A program made the position numbers and the translations under genes. DNA of 64,000 nt from the NCBI GenBank assembly GCA_902793405.1, contig CADBDH010000004.1, forward strand, positions 55,157 through 119,156, written 5' to 3'. Positions within the stretch are counted from its first letter, which is position 1. Every line of letters begins with the position of its first letter. Shown here piece by piece: positions 24,449-33,905 of the stretch. Below the pieces are notes generated by a model. The model was not told the DNA's origin. It ran no database searches and saw only the letters and a program-made list of their open reading frames with translations. Source of the DNA: an uncultured Bacteroidales bacterium (GTDB lineage Bacteria; Bacteroidota; Bacteroidia; Bacteroidales; Muribaculaceae).

Positions 24449-25552
24449 TTAATGGGTTTGCACGACTTCGGTGGGAGGCAAGGTCTCGTTGCGGCGGTCG
24501 ATGGCGTCAATCACGCGGGTAGCGAGCTGCTTGAAGGCAACGCCGCTCACGTCGTTGGCGCGCACCACGGGCATGCCGTCGTCGCTGCCCTTGCAGATGC
24601 CTGCCACCAGGGGAATCTGGCCCAGCAGTTCCACACCCAGGGTCTCGGCCAGTTGCTTGCCGCCGTCATGCCCGAAGATGTAGTACTTCTCGTCGGGATG
24701 GCTGGCGGGAGTGAACCATGACATGTTCTCAACAATACCCAGCACGGGCACGTTCACATGCTCACCCATGAACATGCTGATGCCCTTGCGGGCGTCGGCC
24801 AGTGCCACCTGTTGCGGGGTGGTGACCACGATGGCGCCAGTGATGGCAAGTGTCTGGACCAGCGTCAAGTGGATGTCGCTGGTGCCGGGGGGCAGGTCGA
24901 TGACAAAGTAGTCCAGCTCGCCCCAGTCGGCCTCGTTGATGAGCTGGCGCAGGGCATTGCTGGCCATGGCGCCACGCCACAGGATGGCCTTCTCCTTGTC
25001 CACCAGGAAACCCAGCGAAAGCATCTTCACGCCATATTTCTCCAGAGGGATAATCAGGTTCTTGCCGTCCACCTCATGCATGTAGAGCTGCTCGTCCTCG
25101 GCTCCGAACATCTTGGGCATCGAGGGACCGAAGATGTCAGCGTCCAGCAGGCCCACACGGTAGCCTTGCAGGGCCAGAGCCACAGCCAGGTTGCAGGCGA
25201 TGGTCGATTTGCCCACGCCGCCCTTGCCCGAGCTCACGGCAATGATGTTCTTCACGCCGGGCAGCGGCTTCTCTATCTTGCGCACAGGGTTGTCCTGGGC
25301 GGTTTTCACGCCGATGTTGCCCTTGATGTCCACCTCGCTGCCCACGTGGGCCAGGATGGCGGCCTCGGCGGCCTTGACCACGCTCTTGATGAAAGGGTCG
25401 GTGGGTTTCTCAAACGTTAAGGAGAAGCTCACGCGGTTGCCGTCGATGCGGATGTCGTCATTCACCATGCCCATGTCCACAATGTCTTTTCCCGTGCCGG
25501 GATAACGCACGGTGCGCAGGGCATCCAGTATCAGATTAGGATAGATAGTCAT
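24449..25552 (-). CDS. Mrp/ApbC-type iron-sulfur carrier ATPase
   Basis: The 367-aa protein has an N-terminal MIP18/DUF59 domain (residues 1-85). The deviant Walker A of the Mrp/MinD class, GKGGVGKST, is at about 108-116. DIFGPSMPKMFG and the ATPase motif DYFVIDLPPGTSDIHLT follow. Proteins of this group bind and transfer Fe-S clusters in the cytoplasm. The Cys pair seen near residue 280 of proteobacterial Mrp is absent here, as I recall is usual in Bacteroidetes. It is in an operon downstream of trmB; heptamer repeats precede its start. Confidence 0.92.
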   Translation of the reverse strand: MTIYPNLILDALRTVRYPGTGKDIVDMGMVNDDIRIDGNRVSFSLTFEKPTDPFIKSVVKAAEAAILAHVGSEVDIKGNIGVKTAQDNPVRKIEKPLPGVKNIIAVSSGKGGVGKSTIACNLAVALALQGYRVGLLDADIFGPSMPKMFGAEDEQLYMHEVDGKNLIIPLEKYGVKMLSLGFLVDKEKAILWRGAMASNALRQLINEADWGELDYFVIDLPPGTSDIHLTLVQTLAITGAIVVTTPQQVALADARKGISMFMGEHVNVPVLGIVENMSWFTPASHPDEKYYIFGHDGGKQLAETLGVELLGQIPLVAGICKGSDDGMPVVRANDVSGVAFKQLATRVIDAIDRRNETLPPTEVVQTH

Positions 25553-25557
25553 ATCTG

Positions 25558-25603
25558 GTTCTTAGTTGTTAGTTTTTAGTTGTTAGTCTTTAATTTTTAG
25601 TTC
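25558..25603 (-). repeat. CTAACAA/CTAAAAA heptamer leader repeat before the Mrp gene
   Basis: About six 7-nt units on the minus strand (CTAAAAACTAACAACTAAGA) fill the gap between the trmB stop and the Mrp start. Confidence 0.75.
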
Positions 25604-26384
25604 AGTTTTGTTCTTCCTCGTCTTTCGGCATGAGCTGCGGCATCTGGATGTAACCGCGGTTGTAGCTGCGATAGGTGTCGGGCTCGATGTCGATGTCGGG
25701 TTCGATGAGTTCCACGCCATGGGGCAGGGCAAAGCGGATGTATTTGATGGTCAGTCCGCGTTGCAGCCACTGCATCTCGTAGTGCGTCTTGATGTCGAGG
25801 ATGTCGTTGGCCAGGCCGCTGGCATACAGGTCATCGGTGTCGGCCTCGACAGGCAGGTGGTTCTCCTCGACCAGGGCGTGGGTGTAGGTGTAGAGGAACG
25901 GGCTGTCGGTCTTCAGGTGGACAAGGCCGCCGTCACACAGGATGTTGCGGTAATTGTCCAGGAAGCGGGTCGAGGTCAGGCGCTTGTTCACCTTCTTCAT
26001 CTGCGGGTCGGGGAAGGTAATCCATATTTCGGACACCTCGTTGGGGGCAAACATGCGGTCAATCAGCTCGATGCTTGTGCGCAGGAAGGCCACGTTGGGC
26101 AACCCGAGCTCGGTAGCCAGTTTGGCACCGGTCCACATGCGGGCGCCCTTGATGTCCACACCGATGTAGTTCTTGCCGGGGAAGCGCTGTGCCAGCCCCA
26201 CGGCATATTCCCCCTTGCCGCAACCCAGTTCCAGCACGATGGGGTTATCGTTCTTGAAATACTCCTCATTCCACTTGCCGCGCATGGGACAGCCGCCCTG
26301 CTGCGTTACTACCGCAAAGGGGAACTGGAACACACACTGCATGCGCTCCATGTCGGCAAATTTCTTGAGTTTGTTCTTTCCCAT
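25602..26384 (-). CDS. trmB: tRNA (guanine-N7-)-methyltransferase
   Basis: ATG 26382-26384 (MGKNKLKKF) is the family-like start; the upstream extension to 26444 overlaps the preceding gene and is not conserved-looking. The 260-aa protein has the SAM-binding motif [16 protein letters not shown], then [10 protein letters not shown], then the signature [18 protein letters not shown]. It modifies G46 in the tRNA variable loop. The C-terminal 60 residues are longer than in E. coli, as in other Bacteroidetes. It sits 13 bp downstream of the LRR-dockerin gene's stop. Confidence 0.93.
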   Translation of the reverse strand: MGKNKLKKFADMERMQCVFQFPFAVVTQQGGCPMRGKWNEEYFKNDNPIVLELGCGKGEYAVGLAQRFPGKNYIGVDIKGARMWTGAKLATELGLPNVAFLRTSIELIDRMFAPNEVSEIWITFPDPQMKKVNKRLTSTRFLDNYRNILCDGGLVHLKTDSPFLYTYTHALVEENHLPVEADTDDLYASGLANDILDIKTHYEMQWLQRGLTIKYIRFALPHGVELIEPDIDIEPDTYRSYNRGYIQMPQLMPKDEEEQN

Positions 26385-26397
26385 TCTTGTCTCGGTT

Positions 26398-28359
26398 TTA
26401 TTTGATGGCGATCTTGTGGCTCTTGCCGTTGAGCACGACCACATAGAATCCAGCCTCCAGTTCTTGGCGGTTAATGCCCGTAGTGAGTTCGATCGAGCGG
26501 GTAATGCCGTTCATGGCGCTCACTTGGGCGGTGCCCTCGTGACGAGTGTCGATGCACAGGGTGTGTCCCTCGACCCACACGCGGTCGGCCATGGCGCTCA
26601 GGTCCTCGATGCCCGTGCTGTTACGCACCTGGGCGGTGCAGATGTCGGCATACCATGCCGCATCGTCGTCATCGGCGAGCACGATGTTGGACAGCACGAT
26701 TTGGCTCTCGTTGGCCAGGGCATTGTCGGCACGCACGGTGATGGTGAACACGGCAGCCTCGCTGTCAAAGCTCAGGCTCTTGGCCGAGTAGAGCACGGTG
26801 CGCGAGGTAACCTCGTCCACATCGTTGGTTTCGCCCGTGTGGTTGCGGTCAGCCTTGCTCTCGACCAGCGTCAGGCCGTCGGGCAGGGTGATGTCACACT
26901 GCAGGGCGCTATAGTTGGCGGCGTTGTCGAGGGTAACGGCCAGCGTGCGCACTTCGCCGGGACGCATGTCCACGTCGTCGAGGTGCAGGCGGTCGTTGAC
27001 GTTGATGTGGGCAGGTGCATTGGCGCCACCGGTCATGATGATCTTGATGATGGCATTGATGTCGGCGATATTGATCTCGCCGTCCTCATTCACGTCGGCA
27101 CGCATCAAGGTGCCCTCATCATATTCGGTACCCTGGATAATCCTTACAATCACGTTCACGTCGGCAATGTTCACCTCGCCGTCGAGGTTCACGTCACCCT
27201 TGAGCCAGCCGGCGTCAAACAGGAACTCCTTCCATTGGTCAGCCTCCTGATAGAGGGCCGAGGAACTCGAGGGCACCGTCAGGGGCACTCGGTTTTGTGC
27301 CACGCCTTGCCACACGTTCTCGCCCAGCGCGGGCACCTCGGTGGCATTGCTGGTAATGGCCGTCATGCCTATCATGCCCGCCATCGAGCGTGTGCCCAGC
27401 CATGTTACTGTAGCGGGGAGCTCAACCACCGACATCTGGTCGATGTTGTATAATGCGTAGTCGCCCAGTGTCCTCACACCGGTCATGTCGAGCGCGTTGA
27501 GGCCTGTGCCGGCAAAGAGGTAGTCGCTGAGTTCGGGAACGTTTCCGCCCAGTGTGATTCTGTCGAGTGCCGAGTCATACATGAAGGCGCCCTTGCCCAC
27601 GTTCTTGACGCTCGACGGCAACTTGGCCTGGACTACAGGAGTGAGAACCACTGCCCAATCGCCCAGCTCGTTAAGGCGGTTACTGCTCGACAAGTCCAAT
27701 TCGGTGACACCGGTGCCAGCCAGCGAGCGCTCTCCCATGCTCTGCAGGGCATTACCCAGCTTGACGGTCGTCAATGCGGGGCAATCCATCAGCGCCGTGG
27801 CGTCAATCTGCTGTAACTGGCTCGAGGATGCCACCTGCAGGGCGGTGAGTGCCGTGCAGCGCATGAACGCGCCGCGGCCCACCTTCTTCACGCTGGCGGG
27901 CAAAGTGACCGTCTTCAATGCCGAGCAGGCGGCAAAGGCATAGTCACCGATGCTGTCGAGCGTGGTGGGGAACGTCACTTTTGCCAGCGCTGAGCAGCCG
28001 GCAAAAGCAGCCTTGCCGATCCACTTGAGCGATGACGGCAGTTTGACGTTTTGCACCGTCTTGCCGCCAAACGATCCTGCGGGCAGCTCGCCGGCAGCAA
28101 AATCCTGCTGCCAGTAGTGGCGGTCGGCTGTGCGGCACGACACCACGTTAACGTTGGTCAAGTCGACCGTCGTGAGCTTGTGCAGCTGGTCGGCAATGAA
28201 ATAGAAGTCCTCGGCATTCATCGTGCCGGTAACCGTCAGTGAGGTCACATTCAGGTCGCTGACACGGTCGGCCAATGTGCCTGCAGTGTTGTTCACGTCC
28301 AGGGCGTGTGCCTGCAGGGCCAATATGGCAATTATCGCTATGATGATTCTTTTGCTCAT
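26398..28359 (-). CDS. BspA-type LRR surface protein with dockerin pair, cohesin-like domain and T9SS domain
   Basis: From ATG 28357-28359 (MSKRIIIAI) the protein is 653 aa, with a signal peptide. About 350 aa of BspA-type leucine-rich repeats follow (e.g. [18 protein letters not shown]). Two dockerin-type calcium loops lie at about 388-443 ([16 protein letters not shown] and [16 protein letters not shown]). A cohesin-like beta domain is at about 455-580 ([27 protein letters not shown]). A standard T9SS sorting domain ends the protein (AGFYVVV, then HKIAIK). It is a surface adhesin or scaffold candidate. It is followed at 13 bp by trmB, so the last housekeeping operon may be partly read from here. 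Confidence 0.88.
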   Translation of the reverse strand: MSKRIIIAIIAILALQAHALDVNNTAGTLADRVSDLNVTSLTVTGTMNAEDFYFIADQLHKLTTVDLTNVNVVSCRTADRHYWQQDFAAGELPAGSFGGKTVQNVKLPSSLKWIGKAAFAGCSALAKVTFPTTLDSIGDYAFAACSALKTVTLPASVKKVGRGAFMRCTALTALQVASSSQLQQIDATALMDCPALTTVKLGNALQSMGERSLAGTGVTELDLSSSNRLNELGDWAVVLTPVVQAKLPSSVKNVGKGAFMYDSALDRITLGGNVPELSDYLFAGTGLNALDMTGVRTLGDYALYNIDQMSVVELPATVTWLGTRSMAGMIGMTAITSNATEVPALGENVWQGVAQNRVPLTVPSSSSALYQEADQWKEFLFDAGWLKGDVNLDGEVNIADVNVIVRIIQGTEYDEGTLMRADVNEDGEINIADINAIIKIIMTGGANAPAHINVNDRLHLDDVDMRPGEVRTLAVTLDNAANYSALQCDITLPDGLTLVESKADRNHTGETNDVDEVTSRTVLYSAKSLSFDSEAAVFTITVRADNALANESQIVLSNIVLADDDDAAWYADICTAQVRNSTGIEDLSAMADRVWVEGHTLCIDTRHEGTAQVSAMNGITRSIELTTGINRQELEAGFYVVVLNGKSHKIAIK

Positions 28360-28382
28360 GTTTTTTAATGGCTTTAAACGTG

Positions 28383-28390
28383 CAAATATA
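28383..28390 (-). promoter_or_regulatory. -7 box of the first LRR-dockerin gene
   Basis: TATATTTG on the minus strand, 23 nt upstream of the preferred ATG at 28359. It excludes the longer start at 28425. Confidence 0.55.
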
Positions 28391-28458
28391 AACTTTTTTC
28401 TTGAATCCATCATTTGTTTTAACATAAAATGCGCGATAATGGGTGAATCGTGGATTTT

Positions 28459-28500
28459 TTATAAAAGAAAAGCGCCGCTACCGTGTCAGGTAGCAGCGCT
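28459..28500 (-). terminator. Terminator of the second LRR-dockerin gene
   Basis: Stem AGCGC-CGCTACC with GGTAGCAGCGCT (28471-28500) followed on the minus strand by TTTTCTTTTAT. Confidence 0.8.
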
Positions 28501-28544
28501 AAATCTTTAACGAATCGCAGTAACGATTCAGGCTAGGTCATTCA

Positions 28545-30650
28545 TCATTTGATGACCTTGCTGGTTGTTGTCGAACCATCGGTATAGGTGGTTACCACAA
28601 CGTTGATACCCTCGAACGGAGTATCGCTCTCCTGGCCGGCTACATTGATGTAGCGCACCTTGGCAACTTCCTTCTGGGCTGTGATCTGGCTGATGGCCGA
28701 ACTGTTGTTGACAGTGGCAGTTGCATCGTCAGCGATGAGGATGGCGTGCTCTGGCGTGATGAGCATCACGTTAGCCAGCTTCAACTCAGAGCTCATGCCG
28801 TCGAAGGTCTCGTCGGCAGCGACGGTCAGGCGAACAACACCGCCGTCATTCACATACCTGTCGAGCGTCATCGAGACGTTGATGAGCGTGTAGACGTTGG
28901 TCTCGACATCGTGCTGGATGCTGTAGCTCTCGTGCTTGTTGCCATCGGCGCTTTCGGCAGCAACGAGTTTCAAGCCCTGCGGCAGTACGAGTTCGCACTG
29001 CATGGCAATGTAGTCGTTTCCGCTGCTGTTGAGGGTTACGTCAACCGTGCGCGTCTCACCAGCACGCAGTGCCAAGTCATTGATCGTCAGGTGGTCGCTT
29101 GTGCTCGGGAACTGAGCGGCGAGCAAGGCACCGATGCGATGCAGCAACATGCTCTTGCTGCCCGACAACAGTTTGTCGATCAAGGTGGTGACGTCGGCAA
29201 TGTTGATGCTGCCATCGGTATTGCAGTCGGCATTCCTTAGGTTGATTTGAATGTCGCTGCCCAGCAGATAGTCGATCAGGGTGGTCACGTCGGCGATGTT
29301 TACAGCGCCGTCACCATTGACGTCACCAAGCAGGACGTCTTCTTCCTGGAAGAAGAAGTTCATCCATTGGTCAGCCACGCGGTAGAGCGCGGTGCTCTCG
29401 CTGCTGGGAGCAATCAGGGGCACGCTGGGCTGATTCACGCCCGCCCATACATTAATACCCAGCTCGGGTACCGATTCGGCATCGGTCTTGAGGACCTTCA
29501 TGCCCGTCATGCCGGCCATAGCATAGTCGCCCAGATACTCGATGGTCTCGGGCAGACGCATGGTGTCGATGTTGGCAGTCACATTATAGAAGGCATAGTC
29601 GCCAATGGTGACAACATCCTTCTTGAGCAGGTCGCCGGCATTGAGATTGCCGTCGCCGGCAAAGGTATAGGCCTTGATGTCGGTCAGTGTGTGGACAGGA
29701 GTGGGAGCGCCACGGCGGCGGCCACCCACGTCTTCACCGGCACGGCCACTGTCATTGCCCTCGTGGCCAATGCCAGGCAGTGTCACCGTGGTGAGCAGCG
29801 GGTTGTGGGCCAATGCACCCTCGCCCAGGTAAGTCATGCCGTCGCTCAAGTCCAGGCTCGACAGGCTGGTCTGGGCAAATGCCCAGTCGCCCACGGTGCC
29901 CACGGTCAGCGACTTGATGTCGATGTTCTCGAGGCCCGAATTGATAAAGGCCTCCTGGTCGATGCGGTACAGATGGCATGCGGGGTCAAAGGTGATGCCC
30001 TTCAACGCTTTACAGCCGTTGAAGGCTCCCTCATAGATGTATTCCACGCCAGCGCCCACAGTGACGTCGCTCAACGTATTGGCGCCCAGGAAGGCGAAGC
30101 TTCCCACAACCCTGGAGTTGATGGTGGCGCTGGTCAGTGCCTCGCAGCGCGAGAACACGCCCTTGCCCATGTCGATAATGGCCGATGACAGCTCGATGCT
30201 GGTCAAGCCACTGCCGGCAAAGGCATAGTCGCCAAGATATACCAGTGTTGACGGCAGGGTCACGCTCTGGAGAAGGTCACAACCGGCGAATGCGGCATAG
30301 CCAATCGATTGAATCCCTGCAGGCAGCGATACGCTGGTCAGCTTTTTGCCAAAGAATGCGGTGCGGGGCACCTCGTTGGCGCCATAGGCTGTCACCGTGC
30401 CATACAATGCCTTCCCGGTGTTGTAGGGGAGAATGGTGGCTTGGCTCAGGTCGATGGCAGTGAGCTCGGTCAGTTGCTCGCTGATGAACAGGAAGTCGCG
30501 GGCATCCATGGTACCCGTAACGGTCAGTTCAGTGATCTGGGTGTCGCTCACGCGTTCCGACAGGCCGCCAGCGGTATTGACGACAGTCAGAGCATGGACG
30601 CTCACAGTAGTAACGGCTGCCATAAGCAGCATAAAAAACAATTTGCGCAT
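28545..30650 (-). CDS. BspA-type LRR surface protein with dockerin pair, cohesin-like domain and variant C-terminal module
   Basis: A 701-aa paralogue of the preceding gene. Signal peptide, LRRs (about 30-420), dockerin loops at about 442-497 (DVNGDGAVNIADVTTLI and DCNTDGSINIADVTTLI), and a cohesin-like domain at about 520-650 (DYIAMQCELVLPQGLKL). The last 40 aa are the variant terminal module YINVAGQE ... INVVVTTYTDGSTTTSKVIK rather than the classic T9SS end. A Gly/Arg-rich loop (GRAGEDVGGRRRGAP) interrupts the LRR around 300-320. It has its own promoter box and terminator. Surface location and protein-protein binding are inferred from the domains. Confidence 0.87.
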   Translation of the reverse strand: MRKLFFMLLMAAVTTVSVHALTVVNTAGGLSERVSDTQITELTVTGTMDARDFLFISEQLTELTAIDLSQATILPYNTGKALYGTVTAYGANEVPRTAFFGKKLTSVSLPAGIQSIGYAAFAGCDLLQSVTLPSTLVYLGDYAFAGSGLTSIELSSAIIDMGKGVFSRCEALTSATINSRVVGSFAFLGANTLSDVTVGAGVEYIYEGAFNGCKALKGITFDPACHLYRIDQEAFINSGLENIDIKSLTVGTVGDWAFAQTSLSSLDLSDGMTYLGEGALAHNPLLTTVTLPGIGHEGNDSGRAGEDVGGRRRGAPTPVHTLTDIKAYTFAGDGNLNAGDLLKKDVVTIGDYAFYNVTANIDTMRLPETIEYLGDYAMAGMTGMKVLKTDAESVPELGINVWAGVNQPSVPLIAPSSESTALYRVADQWMNFFFQEEDVLLGDVNGDGAVNIADVTTLIDYLLGSDIQINLRNADCNTDGSINIADVTTLIDKLLSGSKSMLLHRIGALLAAQFPSTSDHLTINDLALRAGETRTVDVTLNSSGNDYIAMQCELVLPQGLKLVAAESADGNKHESYSIQHDVETNVYTLINVSMTLDRYVNDGGVVRLTVAADETFDGMSSELKLANVMLITPEHAILIADDATATVNNSSAISQITAQKEVAKVRYINVAGQESDTPFEGINVVVTTYTDGSTTTSKVIK

Positions 30651-30685
30651 ATCGTTTTTAATCTTAGTTTCGACTATTTAACCCG

Positions 30686-30712
30686 CAAAAGTAAACATTT
30701 TTATTGGCCCGC
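30686..30712 (-). promoter_or_regulatory. Promoter of the second LRR-dockerin gene
   Basis: TACTTTTG on the minus strand (30686-30693), with TTG at 30712-30714 and an 18-nt spacer. The leader is about 30 nt. Confidence 0.6.
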
Positions 30713-30784
30713 AATATGATTTAACGATTTTTAGGTTTTACGCCTACTTGAAATACCAAGTTTGGGAGCGTTATTCTATTCTAA

Positions 30785-31873
30785 TCAAAAGAGGTAGCCG
30801 TTTTCTGAAAGTTCTTCCTTGCTGCGCTCCTTGCTGTGGAGACCTACGGGCTCCACGATGGCATCGCCGTTTCTCTTTACGGTAACCCTGACGAGCAGGT
30901 TATCGCCGCCGTTGGGGTGATCCACAAAGTTCATCGATGGCATGGTGATGTGGTGTACACCGCCAAACCAGCGGTCGTCCCACGCGTGAACATGGCCCCA
31001 AAACGCGATGGTAGTGTTCCAGTCGGCCAGTTTATCCAGGATGTAATACAATTCCTCGCGGCAATAGGTCGAGGCGAACTCGTTCAACGAAGGCCTGAAG
31101 ATATTGGTGTGGGTAAAGGTGAATGTGTTGCGAATCTCCTTTTGGTCGCGTTGGAAGAAACCATTCTCAATTTCATCAATCTGATAATTGCCAAGCGTAC
31201 CATTGGCCGAGTCCAGGAAGATGAATCGGTCGTAAGACGTGTCGTTTTCGCAGATTACCCTTACAGTGAATTCGTAGAATGAAGATTTGAACAGTCTGCA
31301 ATACAGTGCCCATCCATTGTGGGTGATGTCGTGGTTGCCAACCACTGGATAAAACGGCAGGGCACTTGGGAAGATGGAAGGTTTATCTAACGTATAAATG
31401 TTTTGGGTTCGTGGATCAATATATGATGTTGTATCGACAATGGGCTCACCATCTTCATTGACATAAGGAACAAGGTATTTTTCCATCCATTTGTCTGTCG
31501 CTTCCTGTATCGCTCTCTCGGTGTTACTGTAATATTCTGCCTTGGTGTCGGCAAGGTCACCCAAGTGGCAATAGAAGAGGTCGCCATATTCGATGCCGAT
31601 TTCAAGCATTTCTTCAAGTCGGCCCGGGTCTGCTGTGATGTGGCTATCGCTGCCCACCAGGAACGAATACTCCTGAACGGTATCGGGCAGCATTTTGTCC
31701 CAAGCCATCTCAAAGAAGGAAATGTTGACCATTGATTGCTTCACGCGATCGTCAACGCTGGTGTTGCCGATGAGCACACCTGTCGGGCTCACCTTTTCAC
31801 ATGAGGTGAAAGATATGTTTGCTGCCACCAGTGCCAAGGCAGCCATAAAGATGTATGATTTTGACTTTTTCAT
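30785..31873 (-). CDS. Calcineurin-like metallophosphoesterase lipoprotein
   Basis: The 362-aa protein has a lipoprotein signal (FTSCEK). All metallophosphoesterase motifs are present: SDSH (a D-x-H variant of motif I), GDLAD, GNHD and GHVH. The two-metal site should therefore be intact. It is probably anchored in the outer membrane or facing the periplasm; the substrate is unknown (nucleotide or phosphodiester in relatives). It ends in a lone position 88 bp downstream of the small barrel gene, so the two may be co-transcribed. Confidence 0.88.
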   Translation of the reverse strand: MKKSKSYIFMAALALVAANISFTSCEKVSPTGVLIGNTSVDDRVKQSMVNISFFEMAWDKMLPDTVQEYSFLVGSDSHITADPGRLEEMLEIGIEYGDLFYCHLGDLADTKAEYYSNTERAIQEATDKWMEKYLVPYVNEDGEPIVDTTSYIDPRTQNIYTLDKPSIFPSALPFYPVVGNHDITHNGWALYCRLFKSSFYEFTVRVICENDTSYDRFIFLDSANGTLGNYQIDEIENGFFQRDQKEIRNTFTFTHTNIFRPSLNEFASTYCREELYYILDKLADWNTTIAFWGHVHAWDDRWFGGVHHITMPSMNFVDHPNGGDNLLVRVTVKRNGDAIVEPVGLHSKERSKEELSENGYLF

Positions 31874-31961
31874 TGTTATATCTTGTTTTTCAATTATCGC
31901 TCTACAGTTCTCAGTCGCCGTCTGCCAATTAGAAACTAGAAACTAGGGACTAGAAACTAAA

Positions 31962-32681
31962 TTATTTCCATCGATAAATAATACCTACTTTTCCTGTTGT
32001 CTCATATTTGCTCGCCAGCTGGCTCATCGAGCCGGCGGGGCGCACGTTGAACTCGCCAAAGAATTTCCATGTGGGGTTGAACCTGTAGTAGAAGTCCACG
32101 CCCCAGTTGATGTTCCAGTTCTCGTAGTAGAAGTCATCATAATTGCGGAACAGCAGACCCACATTCCAGTGGTTGGTGCGAGGCCGCAGCGAAGCATGGG
32201 CGCCGAAGGTCAACGTCACCGGTTCGGTGTAGTGGGAGCCCATCATGTTATAGTTGATAAACGAGCCGCCAAGGGTGATGTCCCAGTAGCCGCGTTCAAA
32301 CCTGAGTGACATGTTGCCCACATTCTCGGTGGTGTTGAACCGGTGGTAATTGTTGAACATGTATTCTGCCGAAGCGAACATGTGGAATGACTTGATTTTC
32401 AGGTGATATTCGCCCTTGGCCTTGAACCCGTACAGTTGCTTGGTGTACTGCAGGTTTGCGCCACCGTCAACACTCCAGTGGTTGTTGAAGTAATGCTTGT
32501 AGTGCAGCGTGTTGCCGATGCATGGCCCGACGATGATGTTCTTGCCCGACGTCAGCGAGACCGAGGCTTCGTTCTTGTTCTCCCCGTCAAAGGTGTGATC
32601 GCCGCTATAGTATTGTGCTGCGGCATAACCCATTGTTAAAGAGAATATTAAAAATAGAATAATGCGTTTTATTACAATCAT
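31962..32681 (-). CDS. Small outer-membrane beta-barrel protein
   Basis: From ATG 32679-32681 (MIVIKRIIL) it is 239 aa, with a signal peptide ending AAAQ. Alternating amphipathic strands rich in Tyr/Phe/Trp/Asn follow (for example FHMFASAEYMFNNYHRF). The terminal strand is GKVGIIYRWK, ending in a basic-aromatic residue pair. This is the pattern of an 8-12 strand barrel. No family name is recognised. The -7 box at 32725-32732 lies upstream. Confidence 0.7.
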   Translation of the reverse strand: MIVIKRIILFLIFSLTMGYAAAQYYSGDHTFDGENKNEASVSLTSGKNIIVGPCIGNTLHYKHYFNNHWSVDGGANLQYTKQLYGFKAKGEYHLKIKSFHMFASAEYMFNNYHRFNTTENVGNMSLRFERGYWDITLGGSFINYNMMGSHYTEPVTLTFGAHASLRPRTNHWNVGLLFRNYDDFYYENWNINWGVDFYYRFNPTWKFFGEFNVRPAGSMSQLASKYETTGKVGIIYRWK

Positions 32682-32724
32682 TTTATACACTTGTATTGGA
32701 TGGATAGTTGAATTGTTGAGTGTG

Positions 32725-32732
32725 CAAAATTA
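32725..32732 (-). promoter_or_regulatory. -7 box of the barrel/phosphoesterase unit
   Basis: TAATTTTG on the minus strand, 44 nt upstream of the ATG at 32681. Confidence 0.5.
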
Positions 32733-32817
32733 GTATTTTTTTTGATAGCAAATAGCTATTCTACCATGTTTTTTGTCATTCAGGACACTGAAAGTGTGCC
32801 TGTTGCGAAAAAATAAC

Positions 32818-32825
32818 TACTTTTG
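32818..32825 (+). promoter_or_regulatory. -7 box of the rhodanese-mutT operon
   Basis: TACTTTTG, 26 nt upstream of the ATG at 32851. It shows that a longer frame from 32773 is not translated in full. Confidence 0.5.
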
Positions 32826-32850
32826 TGCCCAAAATGAAAATGATAGATTT

Positions 32851-33285
32851 ATGACGCTCTTAATGATTAATATTAAGTCATTGCTCATGCTGGCCATTCT
32901 GGCGATTATTGCCGTATCCTGTGCGAAAATCTTCTCCAAGGGTGCCAGCAACGCCAAGGCCCTTGTTGCATTTTCCAATGTGGGCGTGGACGAGTTCCAA
33001 ACCTTCATCGCCAACCCGGTCGTACAACTGCTCGATGTGCGCACGCGTGATGAGTTTGACGAGGGACACATAGCTGGAGCCACGCTCATCGACGTGAACG
33101 ACAGCACCTTTGTCGAGCAGGCGATGGCCGTCATCGACAAGCAGCGTCCGGTCGCCGTCTATTGCCGCAGTGGCCGTCGAAGCGCTCGTGCCGCCAATCT
33201 GCTCACCAACCAGGGTTGCCAAGTGACCAACCTTGTCGGTGGCGTCATGGCATGGCAGGATGCCGGTAAAGAACTGGTGAAATGA
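32851..33285 (+). CDS. Rhodanese-domain lipoprotein
   Basis: The 144-aa protein from ATG 32851 has a lipoprotein signal (MLAILAIIAVSC). A single rhodanese domain follows: LLDVRTRDEFDEGHIAGA, then the active-site loop YCRSGRRSARAA with the persulfide-forming Cys, and the closing LVGGVMAWQ. A sulfurtransferase or persulfide carrier on the periplasmic side is expected. It overlaps the MutT gene by 4 bp (ATGA). Confidence 0.88.
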   Translation: MTLLMINIKSLLMLAILAIIAVSCAKIFSKGASNAKALVAFSNVGVDEFQTFIANPVVQLLDVRTRDEFDEGHIAGATLIDVNDSTFVEQAMAVIDKQRPVAVYCRSGRRSARAANLLTNQGCQVTNLVGGVMAWQDAGKELVK

Positions 33286-33689
33286 CCGATACCCGCAAGC
33301 ATTACCATGTGGTAGCTGCCGTCATCGAGGTAGACGGCAAGGTGCTGTGCATGCAGCGCGGCGTGACGCGTTATCCCTATACCAGCCACATGTGGGAATT
33401 CCCAGGCGGCAAAATCGAGCCCGGAGAGACTCCCCAACAGGCCCTGCACCGTGAGTTGCTCGAGGAAATGAACATGGACGTGGCGGTCCATGAGTTACTG
33501 GCCACCGTCACTCACGACTACCCCGATTTCACCATTACCCTGGCCGCCTATCGCTGCACGGCCAATGACAAGGCATTTGTCATGCGGGAACATGCCGCCA
33601 GTTGCTGGCTGCCGTGGGCCGACCTGCCGTCGCTCACCTGGTGCGCCGCCGACGCCCGCCTGATAGAACAATTTAGAGAGCACCGCTAA
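33282..33689 (+). CDS. MutT-like Nudix hydrolase (8-oxo-dGTP diphosphatase type)
   Basis: The 135-aa protein has the Nudix box G-x5-E-x7-REUxEE in GGKIEPGETPQQALHRELLE, complete with the catalytic Glu residues. The N-terminal segment VVAAVIEVDGKVLCMQR and the length match the MutT group, which removes oxidised dGTP from the pool. No signal peptide, so it is cytoplasmic although translationally coupled to an exported rhodanese. Confidence 0.9.
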   Translation: MTDTRKHYHVVAAVIEVDGKVLCMQRGVTRYPYTSHMWEFPGGKIEPGETPQQALHRELLEEMNMDVAVHELLATVTHDYPDFTITLAAYRCTANDKAFVMREHAASCWLPWADLPSLTWCAADARLIEQFREHR

Positions 33690-33710
33690 CACTAATGCGG
33701 ATACTCTCTA

Positions 33711-33863
33711 AACTCTAAGCCCTAAGCCCTAAGCTCTAAACTGCGAGCACCGCGAGCACTAATGCGGATGCCCTCTCTAAGCTCTAAACCCTAAACTCTA
33801 AACTGCGAGCACCGCGAGCATTAATGCGGATGCTCCCTAAACTCTAAACCCTAAACTCTAAAC
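33711..33863 (+). repeat. CTAAACC/CTAAACT heptamer array with interspersed GCGAGCACCGCGAGC units
   Basis: Three blocks of 7-nt units (CTCTAAACCCTAAACTCTAA) alternate with AACTGCGAGCACCGCGAGCA and ATGCGGATG-type spacers. The same mixed array occurs at 61718-61817. No gene lies in the block. Confidence 0.85.
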
Positions 33864-33903
33864 TAAATAAGGAGGCTACTCATTTGAGGAGCCTCCTTAT
33901 TTA
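33864..33903. terminator. Bidirectional terminator between convergent genes
   Basis: AAATAAGGAGGCT ... AGGAGCCTCCTTATTT hairpin, flanked by A/T runs. It serves mutT (plus) and the dehydrogenase gene (minus). Confidence 0.85.
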
Positions 33904-33905
33904 TC

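Noticed and set aside
33711-33863. True telomeric repeat (CCCTAAA)
   Set aside because: It is internal to a bacterial chromosome segment, short and mixed with GC-rich spacers; the resemblance is coincidental.
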